A stretch of DNA of 64,000 nucleotides from Burkholderiales bacterium (GCA_025927765.1 JAICKU010000004.1:36210-100209), one strand, 5' to 3'. Positions 8,026 to 16,809 are shown, counted from the stretch's first letter. The notes: generated by a model not told the origin, from the sequence alone. Translations and numbers: made by a program.

Positions 8026-9495
8026 ATGCGCTACGCGTGCCTGCTGCTGCGCTCGCTCGCGCTCGACGTCTTCACGCGGGCATGCGCACCCGATGACGCG
8101 CGGCCGTTCGTCGTGTCGAGCGGCGGCCATTACCCGCGCGTCGTCGCGGCGAACGGCGTCGCACGCGTTGCCGGCATTCGCCGCGGCCAGCTGATCTCGG
8201 CCGCGCTCGCGCTCGCGCCCCACGTCACGCTGCGCGACCGCGACCTCGGCGCCGAGGAAGCAGCGCTCGGCGACGTCGCCGCGCGGCTGCTCGCGTTCAC
8301 GCCCAATGCGAGCCTCGTCCCGCCCGACGCCGTCGTCGCGGAAGTCGCGCGCAGCGCCCGCCTTTTCGGTGGCGTGCCGAAGCTCGCCGAGCAACTCGGT
8401 GCGCAGGCACGATCGCTCGGCTACGACGTCGTCACCGCCGTCGCGCCTACGCCAACCGCAGCGCTCCTGCTCGCGCGCGCCGGCCGCGAGGGCTGCTTCG
8501 TCGACGCCGACACGCTCGCCTCGGCGCTCGCGCCATTGCCCCTGGCGTCGCTCGATCTCGACGCCGATGCCATTGCCACGCTCGCCGCCGCCGGCGTGGC
8601 GACGCTCGGCGAAGCGGCGCGGCTGCCGCGCGCCGGGCTCGCCCGACGTTTCGGCGCCCACGTCGTCGACACGCTCGATCGCGCGCTCGGGCGCATCGCC
8701 GATCCCCGCGTGCCGTATCGCCCGCCGCCGCGCTTCGAGCGCAAGCTCGCGCTGCCGGCGCCCGTGGAAAGCGTCGACGCGCTCCGTTTCGCCGTGCGTC
8801 GTGTGGTCGACGATCTCGCGAGCTGGCTCCTCGCGCGGGGCCTCGGCGTGCTGCGCGTCACGCTTTCGCTCGTGCACGAACGCTACCTGCGCGAGCGCGG
8901 CGTCGCGCCCACCGTCGCGAGCTTCGCGCTCGCGGCGCCCGCCCGCGAGGCGGCGCATCTCGACACGGTGCTGCGCGAACGTCTCGCGCGCATCGTGCTG
9001 CCGGCCCCCGTCGAATCCATCGTGCTCGCGAGCGACGACACGACGCCGCTCGCCTCGCGCAACCTCGGCCTGCTGCCCGGCGACGACGCCGCCAGCGCCA
9101 CGGTGCCGCTCGTCGAGCGGCTGCGCTCGCGTCTTGGCGACGAGGCGGTGATCACCCTCGGCACGCACGACGAGCATCGGCCCGAACTCGCGGGCATCGA
9201 GATCGCGCCCCGACCGGGGATGCAGGCAGCGGCATGTGATGCAAGCGGCATGCGGCCACCGCGTCCGCTGTGGCTGCTCGACGAGCCGCGCGCGCTCGGC
9301 GACGCGTTCGCCGCCAAGCCCTGGGTGCTGCGTGACGGCCCCGAGCGGATCGAGTCAGGCTGGTGGGATGGGCGCGATTGCCGCCGCGACTATTTCGTCG
9401 CCGAAAGCGCGCACGGCAAGATCGTGTGGATCTATCGCGATCATCGCTACGGCACCGACGACGGCGAGTGGTTCATGCACGGTCTTTTCGCGTAG
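8026..9495 (+). CDS. imuB: ImuB, inactive Y-family polymerase-like mutasome scaffold
   Basis: 489 residues. The N-terminal region resembles Y-family polymerases (RYACLLLRSLALDVF, VSSGGHYPRVVAANGVARVAGIRRGQ) but lacks the catalytic acidic residues, as is normal in ImuB. It has the little-finger-like region (FERKLALPAPVESVDALRFAVRRVVDDLASWLLARG) and the C-terminal ImuB segment (LWLLDEPRAL, GPERIESGWWDGRDCRRDYFVAES, DHRYGTDDGEWFMHGLFA). It links DnaE2 and ImuA to the sliding clamp. It abuts imuA and converges with the nitronate monooxygenase gene 7 bp away. Confidence 0.93.
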   Translation: MRYACLLLRSLALDVFTRACAPDDARPFVVSSGGHYPRVVAANGVARVAGIRRGQLISAALALAPHVTLRDRDLGAEEAALGDVAARLLAFTPNASLVPPDAVVAEVARSARLFGGVPKLAEQLGAQARSLGYDVVTAVAPTPTAALLLARAGREGCFVDADTLASALAPLPLASLDLDADAIATLAAAGVATLGEAARLPRAGLARRFGAHVVDTLDRALGRIADPRVPYRPPPRFERKLALPAPVESVDALRFAVRRVVDDLASWLLARGLGVLRVTLSLVHERYLRERGVAPTVASFALAAPAREAAHLDTVLRERLARIVLPAPVESIVLASDDTTPLASRNLGLLPGDDAASATVPLVERLRSRLGDEAVITLGTHDEHRPELAGIEIAPRPGMQAAACDASGMRPPRPLWLLDEPRALGDAFAAKPWVLRDGPERIESGWWDGRDCRRDYFVAESAHGKIVWIYRDHRYGTDDGEWFMHGLFA

Positions 9496-9502
9496 GCCGC
9501 GT

Positions 9503-10465
9503 TCACCCCAGCAGCGATGCCGCGCCGCGCAGTTGCGCTTCCGCTTCCGCACCGATTCGCGTCACCAGCTCGCCCGCAGGCTCGACGCTCGCAATCAAGT
9601 CGACGCCCTCGCCCGCCCAGACGAGCGCCGTGTCGAAATCGTCGCGCTCGACCGCCTCGCGATACGCAGCGCTTTCGCGCTCGCGCGTCGCGACGAGCGT
9701 CTCCTCGCGGCCGTCGAAGCGCGTCATGAACGCGTTGCGCAGCGCACGTCCCGTGTACGGCCCGGGCCACGCATAGCCACGCACGATGTCGAATACGCGC
9801 GTGCGTGCCGTTTCGTCGCCGTGCGCGTCGACGAGGCGCCGCTTCGACGCGTCGCGGCCGAGCGCCTCGGTGCTCGCGCAAAAGCGCGTGCCCATCAGCG
9901 CACCCTGTGCGCCCAGCATCAACGCAGCCGCCACGCCGCGGCCGTCGACGATGCCGCCCGCTGCAATGACGGGGATCGGCGCGACGAGGTCGACGATCGC
10001 AGGCACCAGCGGGAGGGTGCCGCGTTGACCACCGTGTCCGCCGCCTTCGGTCCCCTGCGCGACGATGAAGTCGGCACCGGCTTCCATCGCGAGCGCCGCC
10101 TCGCTTCGTCCCTGCACCTGGCAGATCAGTACGCAACCCGCAGCCTTGATCGTCGACGCATGCGGTCTTGGATCGCCGAACGACAGCATTACCGCGTGCG
10201 GCCGATGCTCGAGTGCGAATTCGAGGATGCCGGGGCCGATCGACCACGTGATGAAGCCGACGCCCCACGCCTGCGACGTGTTCGCCGCGACGAGCGGGAG
10301 CTCGCGTGCAAGCCACGCGCGATCGCCGTAACCCCCGCCGACCAGGCCGAGCCCGCCCGCATTCGATACCGCAGCGGCGAGCCGGCCACCCGACGCCCCG
10401 CCCATCGGGGCGAGAACGATCGGGTGCGTGAGTGCAAACACTTTCGTGAGTGACGTGACGATCAT
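9503..10465 (-). CDS. Nitronate monooxygenase family protein (FMN-dependent)
   Basis: 320 residues with a TIM-barrel layout of class I nitronate monooxygenases / 2-nitropropane dioxygenases: THPIVLAPMGGASGGRLAAAVSNAGGLGLVGGG at the N-terminus, QGTEGGGHGGQRG with the conserved flavin-loop His, and VIAAGGIVDGRGVAAALMLGAQGALMGTRF for FMN phosphate binding. It would oxidise alkyl nitronates such as propionate-3-nitronate, or act on a related substrate; specificity is not decidable. It stands alone, converging with imuB and divergent from the hydrolase gene. Confidence 0.88.
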   Translation of the reverse strand: MIVTSLTKVFALTHPIVLAPMGGASGGRLAAAVSNAGGLGLVGGGYGDRAWLARELPLVAANTSQAWGVGFITWSIGPGILEFALEHRPHAVMLSFGDPRPHASTIKAAGCVLICQVQGRSEAALAMEAGADFIVAQGTEGGGHGGQRGTLPLVPAIVDLVAPIPVIAAGGIVDGRGVAAALMLGAQGALMGTRFCASTEALGRDASKRRLVDAHGDETARTRVFDIVRGYAWPGPYTGRALRNAFMTRFDGREETLVATRERESAAYREAVERDDFDTALVWAGEGVDLIASVEPAGELVTRIGAEAEAQLRGAASLLG

Positions 10466-10587
10466 CGCGGGCTCCCGGCGTATGTCGGCCGATGGTGGAC
10501 CGCGTCGCGCACGATGTCAAAGCGATGGCGGGAATTGCAGCCTCGGCGCGATGTCGAAGGGGATCGGCTTCGCAAGCGAGGCGTGCA

Positions 10588-11268
10588 ATGAACCAGACAC
10601 TGGCCAGTCACGTCGAGCGCGACGTGCGCATTGCAACCGGAGACGGCGCGCTCGCGGGCGACCTCGTCGTGCCCGCCGGCGCGAAGGCGCTCGTGCTGTT
10701 CGCGCACGGCAGCGGCAGCAGCCGCCACAGTCCGCGCAACGTGTGGGTGGCCGAGCGGCTGCATAGCGCCGCGATCGCCACGCTGCTCTTCGACCTCCTG
10801 ACGCCGAACGAGGAGCAACGCGACATCGTCACGCGCGAGCACCGCTTCGACATTCCGCTGCTTGGCCGGCGCCTCGTCGACACGATCGACTGGGCGGCGA
10901 CGCAGGACGACCTGTTCCCGCTGCCGCTCGGGCTCTTCGGTGCGAGCACGGGCAGCGCGGCCGCGCTGGTTGCCGCGGCGATGCGCACGGATCGCGTGAG
11001 TGCCGTCGTCTCACGGGGGGGCCGGCCCGATCTCGCCGACGACGCATTGCCGCGCGTCGTCGCCCCGACGCTCATGATCGTCGGCGGCCGCGATGACCTC
11101 GTACTCGAGCTCAATCGGCGCGCGCTCGCGATGATGCGCTGCGACAAGCGCCTCGAAGTAGTGCCCGGTGCGACGCACCTCTTCGAGGAGCCCGGGGCGC
11201 TCGAGCGCGTGGCCGAGCTCGCGTCGGACTGGTTCGTCGAATACCTGATCGTCGAGAAGGCGAGCTGA
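10588..11268 (+). CDS. Alpha/beta hydrolase (dienelactone-hydrolase-like)
   Basis: 226 residues. LVVPAGAKALVLFAHGSGSSRHSPRN carries the oxyanion-hole region, LGLFGASTGSAAALVAA the nucleophile elbow (G-A-S-T-G, nucleophile Ser), and VPGATHLFEEPGALE the catalytic His. The Asp is in IVGGRDDLV. The gene lies 3 bp before a phosphoribosyltransferase gene; in other bacteria these two are often adjacent or fused in one polypeptide (the Mycobacterium Rv0571c type). The fusion precedent suggests a shared pathway, but the substrate is unknown. Confidence 0.85.
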   Translation: MNQTLASHVERDVRIATGDGALAGDLVVPAGAKALVLFAHGSGSSRHSPRNVWVAERLHSAAIATLLFDLLTPNEEQRDIVTREHRFDIPLLGRRLVDTIDWAATQDDLFPLPLGLFGASTGSAAALVAAAMRTDRVSAVVSRGGRPDLADDALPRVVAPTLMIVGGRDDLVLELNRRALAMMRCDKRLEVVPGATHLFEEPGALERVAELASDWFVEYLIVEKAS

Positions 11269-11271
11269 GCG

Positions 11272-11931
11272 ATGCGCTTTGCCGATCGCAGGCAAGCCGG
11301 GAACGTGCTTGCGCACGCGCTCGCGCGCTATCGGGACGACCCCGACGTGATCGTGCTCGCGCTGCCGCGCGGTGGCGTGCCGGTGGCCTACGAAGTCGCG
11401 CGCTTCCTCAATGCCCCGCTCGACGTGTTCATCGTGCGCAAGCTCGGCATGCCGGGGCACGAGGAGTTCGCGATGGGCGCGATCGCGACCGGCGGCGTGA
11501 TGGTGATGAATCCCGATCTTGCGAACCTGCAACTCCCGCCGACGATGCTCGACGACGTGGTCGCGCGCGAACGCGCCGAGCTCGAGCGGCGCGAGCGCCT
11601 CTTCCGCGGCGAGCGAGCGCCTCTGTCGCTCGCCGGACGCATCGTGATCCTCGTCGACGACGGGCTCGCGACGGGCTCGACGATGCTGGCCGCGGCCACC
11701 GCGGTCAAGCAGCAGCATCCGAAGAAAGTCGTCGTCGCAGTCCCGGTCGCAGCGGAGCAGACGTGCGAGTCGCTGCGCAGCGTCGTCGACGAAGTCGAAT
11801 GCGCATTGACGCCGGAGCCGTTTCGCGCGGTGGGCCTGTGGTACGACAACTTCGAGCAGACGGCCGACGCGGAGGTGCACGCGCTGCTCGGCGCGGCGCG
11901 CGCCGAGCAGGAAGCGCACCGCGCCGCGTAA
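11272..11931 (+). CDS. Phosphoribosyltransferase family protein
   Basis: 219 residues. The PRPP-binding motif is IVILVDDGLATGSTMLAAATAV, with ALPRGGVPVAYEVA and IVRKLGMPGHEEFAMGAIATGG from the type I phosphoribosyltransferase fold. The sequence is of the uncharacterised PRTase group that pairs with alpha/beta hydrolases, not a purine or pyrimidine salvage enzyme of known type. It is almost certainly co-transcribed with the hydrolase just upstream (3-bp gap). Confidence 0.87.
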   Translation: MRFADRRQAGNVLAHALARYRDDPDVIVLALPRGGVPVAYEVARFLNAPLDVFIVRKLGMPGHEEFAMGAIATGGVMVMNPDLANLQLPPTMLDDVVARERAELERRERLFRGERAPLSLAGRIVILVDDGLATGSTMLAAATAVKQQHPKKVVVAVPVAAEQTCESLRSVVDEVECALTPEPFRAVGLWYDNFEQTADAEVHALLGAARAEQEAHRAA

Positions 11932-11934
11932 GGG

Positions 11935-12138
11935 TCACTGACAGTCGACGTCGATCCTGTAGGTGAACGGGCTCTTGTTCTTCATCGCCTGCGTGATGCG
12001 AACGGCGAGCGTCTGCGCGCCCTGCTTCTTCTGCAGCACGCCGTTGACGTACACGCTACCCACGGTGCATCCGAGTTGATTCGCGACCGAGATGAAATGC
12101 GTGCCGATCTCGGGCGCCTCGACGTGCGCCTCGTGCAT
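11935..12138 (-). CDS. Small hypothetical protein, start uncertain
   Basis: A 67-residue frame starting MHEAHVEAPEIGTHFISVANQLG and ending SPFTYRIDVDCQ. No family is recognised. Third codon positions are nearly all G or C, which supports real coding, and the frame stays open for at least 25 codons upstream with the same bias (VTPWYGARARRACLYARKIVV), so the protein may begin earlier or be the remnant of a longer gene. No Shine-Dalgarno is evident before this ATG. It lies just downstream of the molybdopterin oxidoreductase gene on the same strand and converges on the PRTase gene. Confidence 0.4.
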   Translation of the reverse strand: MHEAHVEAPEIGTHFISVANQLGCTVGSVYVNGVLQKKQGAQTLAVRITQAMKNKSPFTYRIDVDCQ

Positions 12139-12202
12139 GACGACGATCTTCCGCGCGTAGAGGCAAGCTCGGCGCGCTCGCGCGCCGTACCACGGCGTTA
12201 CG

Positions 12203-13045
12203 TCAGATCCCCGCGTACCACTGGTAGCCCTGGTCCTCCCAGTAGCCGCCCTGCCCGCCGCGGATGTTCACGAAGCTCTCGACGAGCTCGAGGCGCATCA
12301 CGTACTTCGCGTGCTTGTAGCCCAGCTGCCGCTCGACGCGCAGCCGGATCGGCGCACCATTCTTGATCGGCAGCGGCGCACCGTTCAGCGCATACGCGAG
12401 GATCGTCTGGACGTGATACGCGTCGTCCATGCCAATGCTTTCGTAGTACGGCGCCGTGCGGCCCTCCTCCATCGGATCGGCGCAATGGAACACGACGAAA
12501 CGCGCGCTGCGCGCGGGCTGCACGACGTCGAGCAACGCGGAAAGCCTCGCGCCCTGCCATTGCCCGATCGCACTCCAGCCTTCCACGCAATCGTGACGCG
12601 TGATCTGTGTGCGGCTCGGCATCGACTGCAGTTCCGCAAGCGTGAAGCGCGCGGGCTTGGCAACGAGGCCCGTGACCTCGAGCGCGTAATCGCGAAAGCC
12701 GTTGGCGGCGAGCGCCGCGTACCGGGGATTGTCGGGGACCGCGGTCCCGTTGCTGCGAAAGTTCGGCGTGATGTCGGCAGGCGGGAATTCCTGCGCCATC
12801 GCCTCGTGGCCGGTGACCGCACGCGCGAGACGGCCATTCAGCGTTTCGGCGCTGCCAAGCATCTTCGGGAACCAGTTGGTTTGCGACAGGCGATCGCACC
12901 CGCCCACGCTCAAGGCGGCGATCGATGCCGCCACGCGTCCGAGAAAGCGGCGGCGCGCCGCCGGTGGCGCAGCGCCACCCCAAGCCACTGACGCGCCCCC
13001 TCGTGGGGCAGCGAGCGTGGGGGCGCTTTCATCGTCAGCGTTCAT
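12203..13045 (-). CDS. Sulfite-oxidase-fold molybdopterin oxidoreductase (YedY/MsrP-like)
   Basis: 280 residues. A twin-arginine motif (ARRRFLGRVAA, about 30-40) and a following LSVGGC (Cys50, possible lipobox) indicate export. The molybdopterin domain shows FRDYALEVTGLVAKPARFTLAELQSMPSRTQITRHDCVEGWSAIGQWQG, with the molybdenum Cys in RHDCVEGW, and HCADPMEEGRTAPYYESIGMDDA. The first 30 residues (ESAPTLAAPRGGASVAWGGAAPPA) are not family-like and are encoded by a palindromic repeat at 12963-13026. The gene overlaps the upstream cytochrome b561 gene by 11 bp, so electrons probably come from that membrane subunit. The substrate (sulfoxide, or other) is unknown. Confidence 0.87.
   Translation of the reverse strand: MNADDESAPTLAAPRGGASVAWGGAAPPAARRRFLGRVAASIAALSVGGCDRLSQTNWFPKMLGSAETLNGRLARAVTGHEAMAQEFPPADITPNFRSNGTAVPDNPRYAALAANGFRDYALEVTGLVAKPARFTLAELQSMPSRTQITRHDCVEGWSAIGQWQGARLSALLDVVQPARSARFVVFHCADPMEEGRTAPYYESIGMDDAYHVQTILAYALNGAPLPIKNGAPIRLRVERQLGYKHAKYVMRLELVESFVNIRGGQGGYWEDQGYQWYAGI
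12963..13026. repeat. GC-rich double-hairpin repeat encoding the N-terminus of the oxidoreductase
   Basis: Two inverted repeats in tandem: GGTGGCGC-A-GCGCCACC and GCGCCCCC / GGGGGCGC around a TCGTGGGGCAGCGAGCGT centre. The layout CGCCCCCT...GGCAGCG...AGCGTGGGGG recurs, degenerate, inside dnaE2 at 18891-18967. I recall elements of this look as abundant in Burkholderiales genomes; that is from memory, not checked. The element is translated in frame as part of the Tat protein. Confidence 0.6.
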
Positions 13046-13904
13046 GGCCCCTCTCCTGCGGCACGCGGTACCAGCCGGTGATCATCGCGCGCAGATGATT
13101 CCACGGACCGTTCACGAGCAGTTCGAACACGTGGATCAGCACGAACGCGACGAGCAGCCACGCGACGATGAAATGGATCGAGCGCACGCTCTGGCGGCCG
13201 CCGAACCAGTCGACCCAGCCGCCGAACAGCGTGTCGAGGCGCGGCGACATGCCGAGGCCCATCAGCACGATCAGCGGCAGCAGCACGAACACGACGACGA
13301 GATACGCGATCTTCTGCAGCACGTTGTAGCGCGTGGCCGCTTCACCCGTCGCATGCCGAAGGCGAAGGTGATCGACGATCGACCGGCCGATGCCCGCGAC
13401 ATCGCTGCGGGTCGGCAGCAGGTCGCGCGTCAAATGCCGGCTCGCGAACGTGTAGACGACGAAGGCGAGGCCGTTCAGCACGAGAACCCACGCGAAGAAG
13501 AAATGCCACGACCGCGCCAGCGCGAGCCACAGGTGACTCGGCACGGTGAGCCACGACGGAAACGCCTGTGCGTACATGCGCCCGTCGTCGGTCGAAAGCC
13601 CGAGCACGCCGCTGGTCGTGAACTCGTGGCCGAACACGCGCGTATAGCCGATCGGATTGCCGTTCGCGTCGTCGCGTGCGCCGATCTCGAGCCACGGGCC
13701 GCGCGCGGTGTACGACGAATCGCCCCAGTACAGCGCGGGATGCGCGTTGAAGATCGCGAGGCCGCTCATCAGCATGAGCGCGAGCGCAACGACGTTGATC
13801 CAGTGCATCACGCGTACGGCGAGCGTGTGCCGGCGCACGCGCGTGCGCGTGTCGCGGACGACACCGGAAATCGCCGGGATCGCGGGATGGGCCGAATCGT
13901 TCAT
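13035..13904 (-). CDS. Cytochrome b561-type membrane subunit
   Basis: 289 residues with four or five hydrophobic helices: VMHWINVVALALMLMSGLAIF, HFFFAWVLVLNGLAFVVYTFA, KIAYLVVVFVLLPLIVLMGLG and SIHFIVAWLLVAFVLIHVFELLV. His residues in the first, second and last helices fit two b-type hemes, as in the thiosulfate-reductase/hydrogenase cytochrome b family. It is translated with the downstream molybdopterin oxidoreductase (11-bp overlap) and is likely its quinone-linked electron partner. ATG start; no strong Shine-Dalgarno seen. Confidence 0.87.
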   Translation of the reverse strand: MNDSAHPAIPAISGVVRDTRTRVRRHTLAVRVMHWINVVALALMLMSGLAIFNAHPALYWGDSSYTARGPWLEIGARDDANGNPIGYTRVFGHEFTTSGVLGLSTDDGRMYAQAFPSWLTVPSHLWLALARSWHFFFAWVLVLNGLAFVVYTFASRHLTRDLLPTRSDVAGIGRSIVDHLRLRHATGEAATRYNVLQKIAYLVVVFVLLPLIVLMGLGMSPRLDTLFGGWVDWFGGRQSVRSIHFIVAWLLVAFVLIHVFELLVNGPWNHLRAMITGWYRVPQERGHER

Positions 13905-13989
13905 CGTCGAGCCAAGCTTACGCCATATCGAGAGGTCAACAGCGGCCGCGGGCGAATCCTTCCGCCGATGAGCGACGGTCTGCGTGCGA

Positions 13990-15174
13990 CTACGCCGCGT
14001 CGAGCGACGGCACGTGGCGCACGTAACGCGCGAGCGCGACGGCCGCGACGACCGTGAACCCGGCGCCGGCGAAGAACGTCGCCGCAGGGCCGATCACCTG
14101 CCACAGGAAACCCGCGAGCGCGCTCGCCACGAGCAGTGCGAGGCCGCTCGCGAGGTTGAACACGCCGAAGGCCGTGCCGCGCAGATCCGGCGGTGCGGTC
14201 GCGGCGACGAGCGCGGCGAGCAGTCCCTGCGTGAGCGCCATGTGCAGCCCCCACAGCGACGCGCCGGCGATCGCGCCGGGCGCGCCCGCGGCGAGCGCCA
14301 GCACGACGTCGCTCGCGACGAGTGCTGCGAGGCCGGCGAAGAGCAGTGCGTTGGCATGACCGCGGTCGGCGAGGCGCCCGACCGGATAGGACAGTGCCGC
14401 GTACACGAGCGACATCGCCACCATCACCCACGGCGCGCCGGTGATGCCCATGCCCACGTCCTGCGCCCGCAGCACGAGGAACGCTTCCGAGAATCGCGCG
14501 AGCGTCAGCACCGCGGCGATCGCGGTGACGACGTAGAAGCGCGTATCGAGACGTCGCGCATCCTTCCACGACACGCGCTTCGCACCCTGGCGCCGTGCGC
14601 GTCCTTCGGGCTCGCGCACGCCGAACACCAGCAGCAGCACGCACAGCAGCGCCGGCGCCACCGCGACCCAGAACGCCGATCGGAAGTGGCCGGAGAAAGC
14701 TGCGATCAGCACGACGGCGAGGAGCGGGCCCGCGATCGCGCCGACGCTGTCCAGCGCCTGGCGCAAGCCGAACGCGGCGCCACGGACGTCAGGCGGGGTG
14801 ATGTCGGCGACGAGCGCGTCGCGCGGCGCACCGCGAATCCCCTTGCCGACGCGGTCGACGAAGCGGCCCGCGACGACGACGTCGAGCGAGGTCGCAAGCG
14901 GGAACGCGAACTTCGACAGCGCACCGAGGCCGTAGCCGGCCACGACCAGCCACTTGCGATGGCGAAAGACGTCGGACGCGTAACCCGAGAACACCTTGAC
15001 GATCAGCGCGATCGCCTCGGCGATGCCTTCGATGATGCCGACGACCAGCACCGAAGCGCCGAGCGTGTCGACCATGAAAAGCGGCAGGAGCGCATGGATC
15101 AGCTCGCTCGACGTGTCCATCAGCAGGCTGACGAAGCCGAGGATCCATACGCTGCGCGGAATGCGGGAAGCCAA
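13990..15174 (-). CDS. MFS transporter
   Basis: 394 residues from a TTG at 15174, chosen because LASRIPRSVWILGFVSLLMDTSSE matches family N-termini; the open frame continues 72 bp upstream, but that part lies in a palindromic repeat. Twelve hydrophobic segments are visible, with the MFS loop motif GKGIRGAPRDALVADI and GRLADRGHANALL. The central linker REPEGRARRQGAKRVSWKDA is charged. Similar MFS proteins are annotated as putative multidrug or metabolite exporters; no substrate can be named. The 84-bp gap upstream of the cytochrome b561 gene suggests separate transcription. Confidence 0.82.
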   Translation of the reverse strand: MASRIPRSVWILGFVSLLMDTSSELIHALLPLFMVDTLGASVLVVGIIEGIAEAIALIVKVFSGYASDVFRHRKWLVVAGYGLGALSKFAFPLATSLDVVVAGRFVDRVGKGIRGAPRDALVADITPPDVRGAAFGLRQALDSVGAIAGPLLAVVLIAAFSGHFRSAFWVAVAPALLCVLLLVFGVREPEGRARRQGAKRVSWKDARRLDTRFYVVTAIAAVLTLARFSEAFLVLRAQDVGMGITGAPWVMVAMSLVYAALSYPVGRLADRGHANALLFAGLAALVASDVVLALAAGAPGAIAGASLWGLHMALTQGLLAALVAATAPPDLRGTAFGVFNLASGLALLVASALAGFLWQVIGPAATFFAGAGFTVVAAVALARYVRHVPSLDAA

Positions 15175-15190
15175 GGCTCCGGGACAGGCA

Positions 15191-15275
15191 ATATGGGATC
15201 GGGGATAGGGACGGGAATGCGCGCGCTCGATCCAGAACGCTCGCACTATCCCCTATCCCTTATCCGATATCCCGG
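15191..15275. repeat. Imperfect inverted repeat of GGGATAGGG-type units
   Basis: ATATGGGATCGGGGATAGGG on the left faces CCCCTATCCCTTATCCGATATCCC on the right, an imperfect inverted repeat with a spacer of about 35 bp. It fills the space between two leftward genes, ending 4 bp before the phosphoesterase stop. It could act as a terminator-like hairpin or be a short mobile repeat. Confidence 0.5.
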
Positions 15276-15279
15276 CCTC

Positions 15280-16809
15280 TCAGAACTCGAACGCCTGCGT
15301 CAGATCCCCCGCCCCCTGGCGCACGCCGGGCAGCGGCGTCAACGCGAAGCGCCGCGTGATGAATTTGAGGATCGACGTCGTGTCGTATTGCGTGTGATCG
15401 ACGTGGTGCTTCTTCGCGAACGGCGAGATCACCATCGCGGGAATGCGCGTGCCGGGCCCCCAGCGATCGCCCTTCGGCGGCGCGACGTGATCCCAGAACC
15501 CGCCGTTCTCGTCGTACGTGACGATGATCGCGGCCGTGGGCCACAACGGGCTCGCCTTGATTCGCGCGACGATGTCGGCGATGTGCTCGTCGCCCGACAG
15601 CACGTCGGCGTATCCCGGATGCTCGTTCAGCGACCCCTGCGGCTTGTAGAACACCACCTGCGGAAGCTCGCCCTTCGCGATGCCCGCGAGCAGATCCTTC
15701 TCGTCCTTCAGATGCGCTTCGCGTGCCGCGGTGCCCGGCGCATAGTTCGCGAAGTAGTTGAACGGCTGGTGGTGCGTGATGAAGTTCTTGCCACCGGGCT
15801 CGCGATAGTTGATCACCACGCGCTTCGCTTCCGGCGGCTGCATGCCGTCTTTCACCGCGTCGTCCCACGCGCCCGAATACCAGGTCCACGTGATGCCCTT
15901 CGCCGACAGGGTGTCGCCGATCGTCGTCTGCGTCTGCGGCGGCAGCGTGTATTTCGCCGGATCGGTCAGGCGCGGATCGGCGCCTTTCGCGGGCGGCACG
16001 ATCGACGGCTGATACGGCGGTTGCGTCGTGTTCACCGAATAGCCGTCCGGCGTGACGGGGCCCGCGAGGAACTGCGGGGGCCCGTCGAGCACCGACGGCG
16101 GTGACGAGGGCTTGCGTGCGAGCCAGCCCCGATCGTCGACCTGCGCGCGCTGGTTCGCGGGCGCATTGCGGTCGATTGGCGTGCACGCACAGATCAGCCA
16201 GACGTGATTCAGGTACGACCCGCCGAACGCGCCCATGAAGAAGTTGTCGGCGAGCGTGTATTCCTGCGCCCACTTCCACATCGGCAGCTGCGAGCCGTCG
16301 TAATAGCCCATCACGAGCGCGCCGGCGTCGCTCGCCTCGGCGAAGCGGTCGTTGCGTCCGCCGTCGATCTGCTCCTGGTTACGATAGAACGCGTGGATCA
16401 GGTCGCGCGTCTTGACGGAGAGCGGCAGGTTGACCGGCGGCGCGTCGATGCGAAACGGCCGGTTCGGCAGGTCCTTCGGAAACGCCGGATCGGCGTTCGC
16501 GGTGTTGCCCTTCCACACCGGCGGCAGGTGCGGCAGCGGCTTGCCGTCGTGATCGACCTGCGTGTACTGCGCCGGCGTCGCGTTCGCGATGCCGTTGGCG
16601 CCCGGGAAGAGACCGTACAGGTTGTCGAAGCTGCGGTTTTCCGCGTAGATCACGATCACGTGCTCGATCCGGTCGAGCCCCGCGCGCTGTTGTGGCGGTG
16701 TCGCGCACCCGGCCAGCAGCGCGATCGCCACCGCCGGCAGCGCGCGCTTCATCCATCCGGTCATGCGCGCCTCGCGGCGCGCGTGCATCTTGTCATTGAT
16801 TGCGTCCAT
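15280..16809 (-). CDS. AcpA-like acid phosphatase / phospholipase C family phosphoesterase
   Basis: 509 residues. A signal peptide ends in the lipobox LLAGC, suggesting an outer-membrane or periplasmic lipoprotein. The phosphoesterase family motif is IEHVIVIYAENRSFDNLYGLFPG, with a Thr/Ser-free ENRSFD metal-binding core, followed by DNFFMGAFGGSYLNHVWLICA and IIVTYDENGGFWDHV near the C-terminus. Members hydrolyse phosphomonoesters or phosphatidylcholine. I placed the start at MDAINDK because AGGGAGG lies 4 bp upstream; an upstream in-frame start adds only nine residues. Phosphate starvation is the usual regulator in the family, but no Pho box is seen. Confidence 0.88.
   Translation of the reverse strand: MDAINDKMHARREARMTGWMKRALPAVAIALLAGCATPPQQRAGLDRIEHVIVIYAENRSFDNLYGLFPGANGIANATPAQYTQVDHDGKPLPHLPPVWKGNTANADPAFPKDLPNRPFRIDAPPVNLPLSVKTRDLIHAFYRNQEQIDGGRNDRFAEASDAGALVMGYYDGSQLPMWKWAQEYTLADNFFMGAFGGSYLNHVWLICACTPIDRNAPANQRAQVDDRGWLARKPSSPPSVLDGPPQFLAGPVTPDGYSVNTTQPPYQPSIVPPAKGADPRLTDPAKYTLPPQTQTTIGDTLSAKGITWTWYSGAWDDAVKDGMQPPEAKRVVINYREPGGKNFITHHQPFNYFANYAPGTAAREAHLKDEKDLLAGIAKGELPQVVFYKPQGSLNEHPGYADVLSGDEHIADIVARIKASPLWPTAAIIVTYDENGGFWDHVAPPKGDRWGPGTRIPAMVISPFAKKHHVDHTQYDTTSILKFITRRFALTPLPGVRQGAGDLTQAFEF

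Noticed and set aside
15175..15246. Upstream start for the MFS transporter
   Set aside because: Those 24 residues are encoded by the palindromic repeat and precede the family N-terminus; the TTG at 15174 gives the expected protein.
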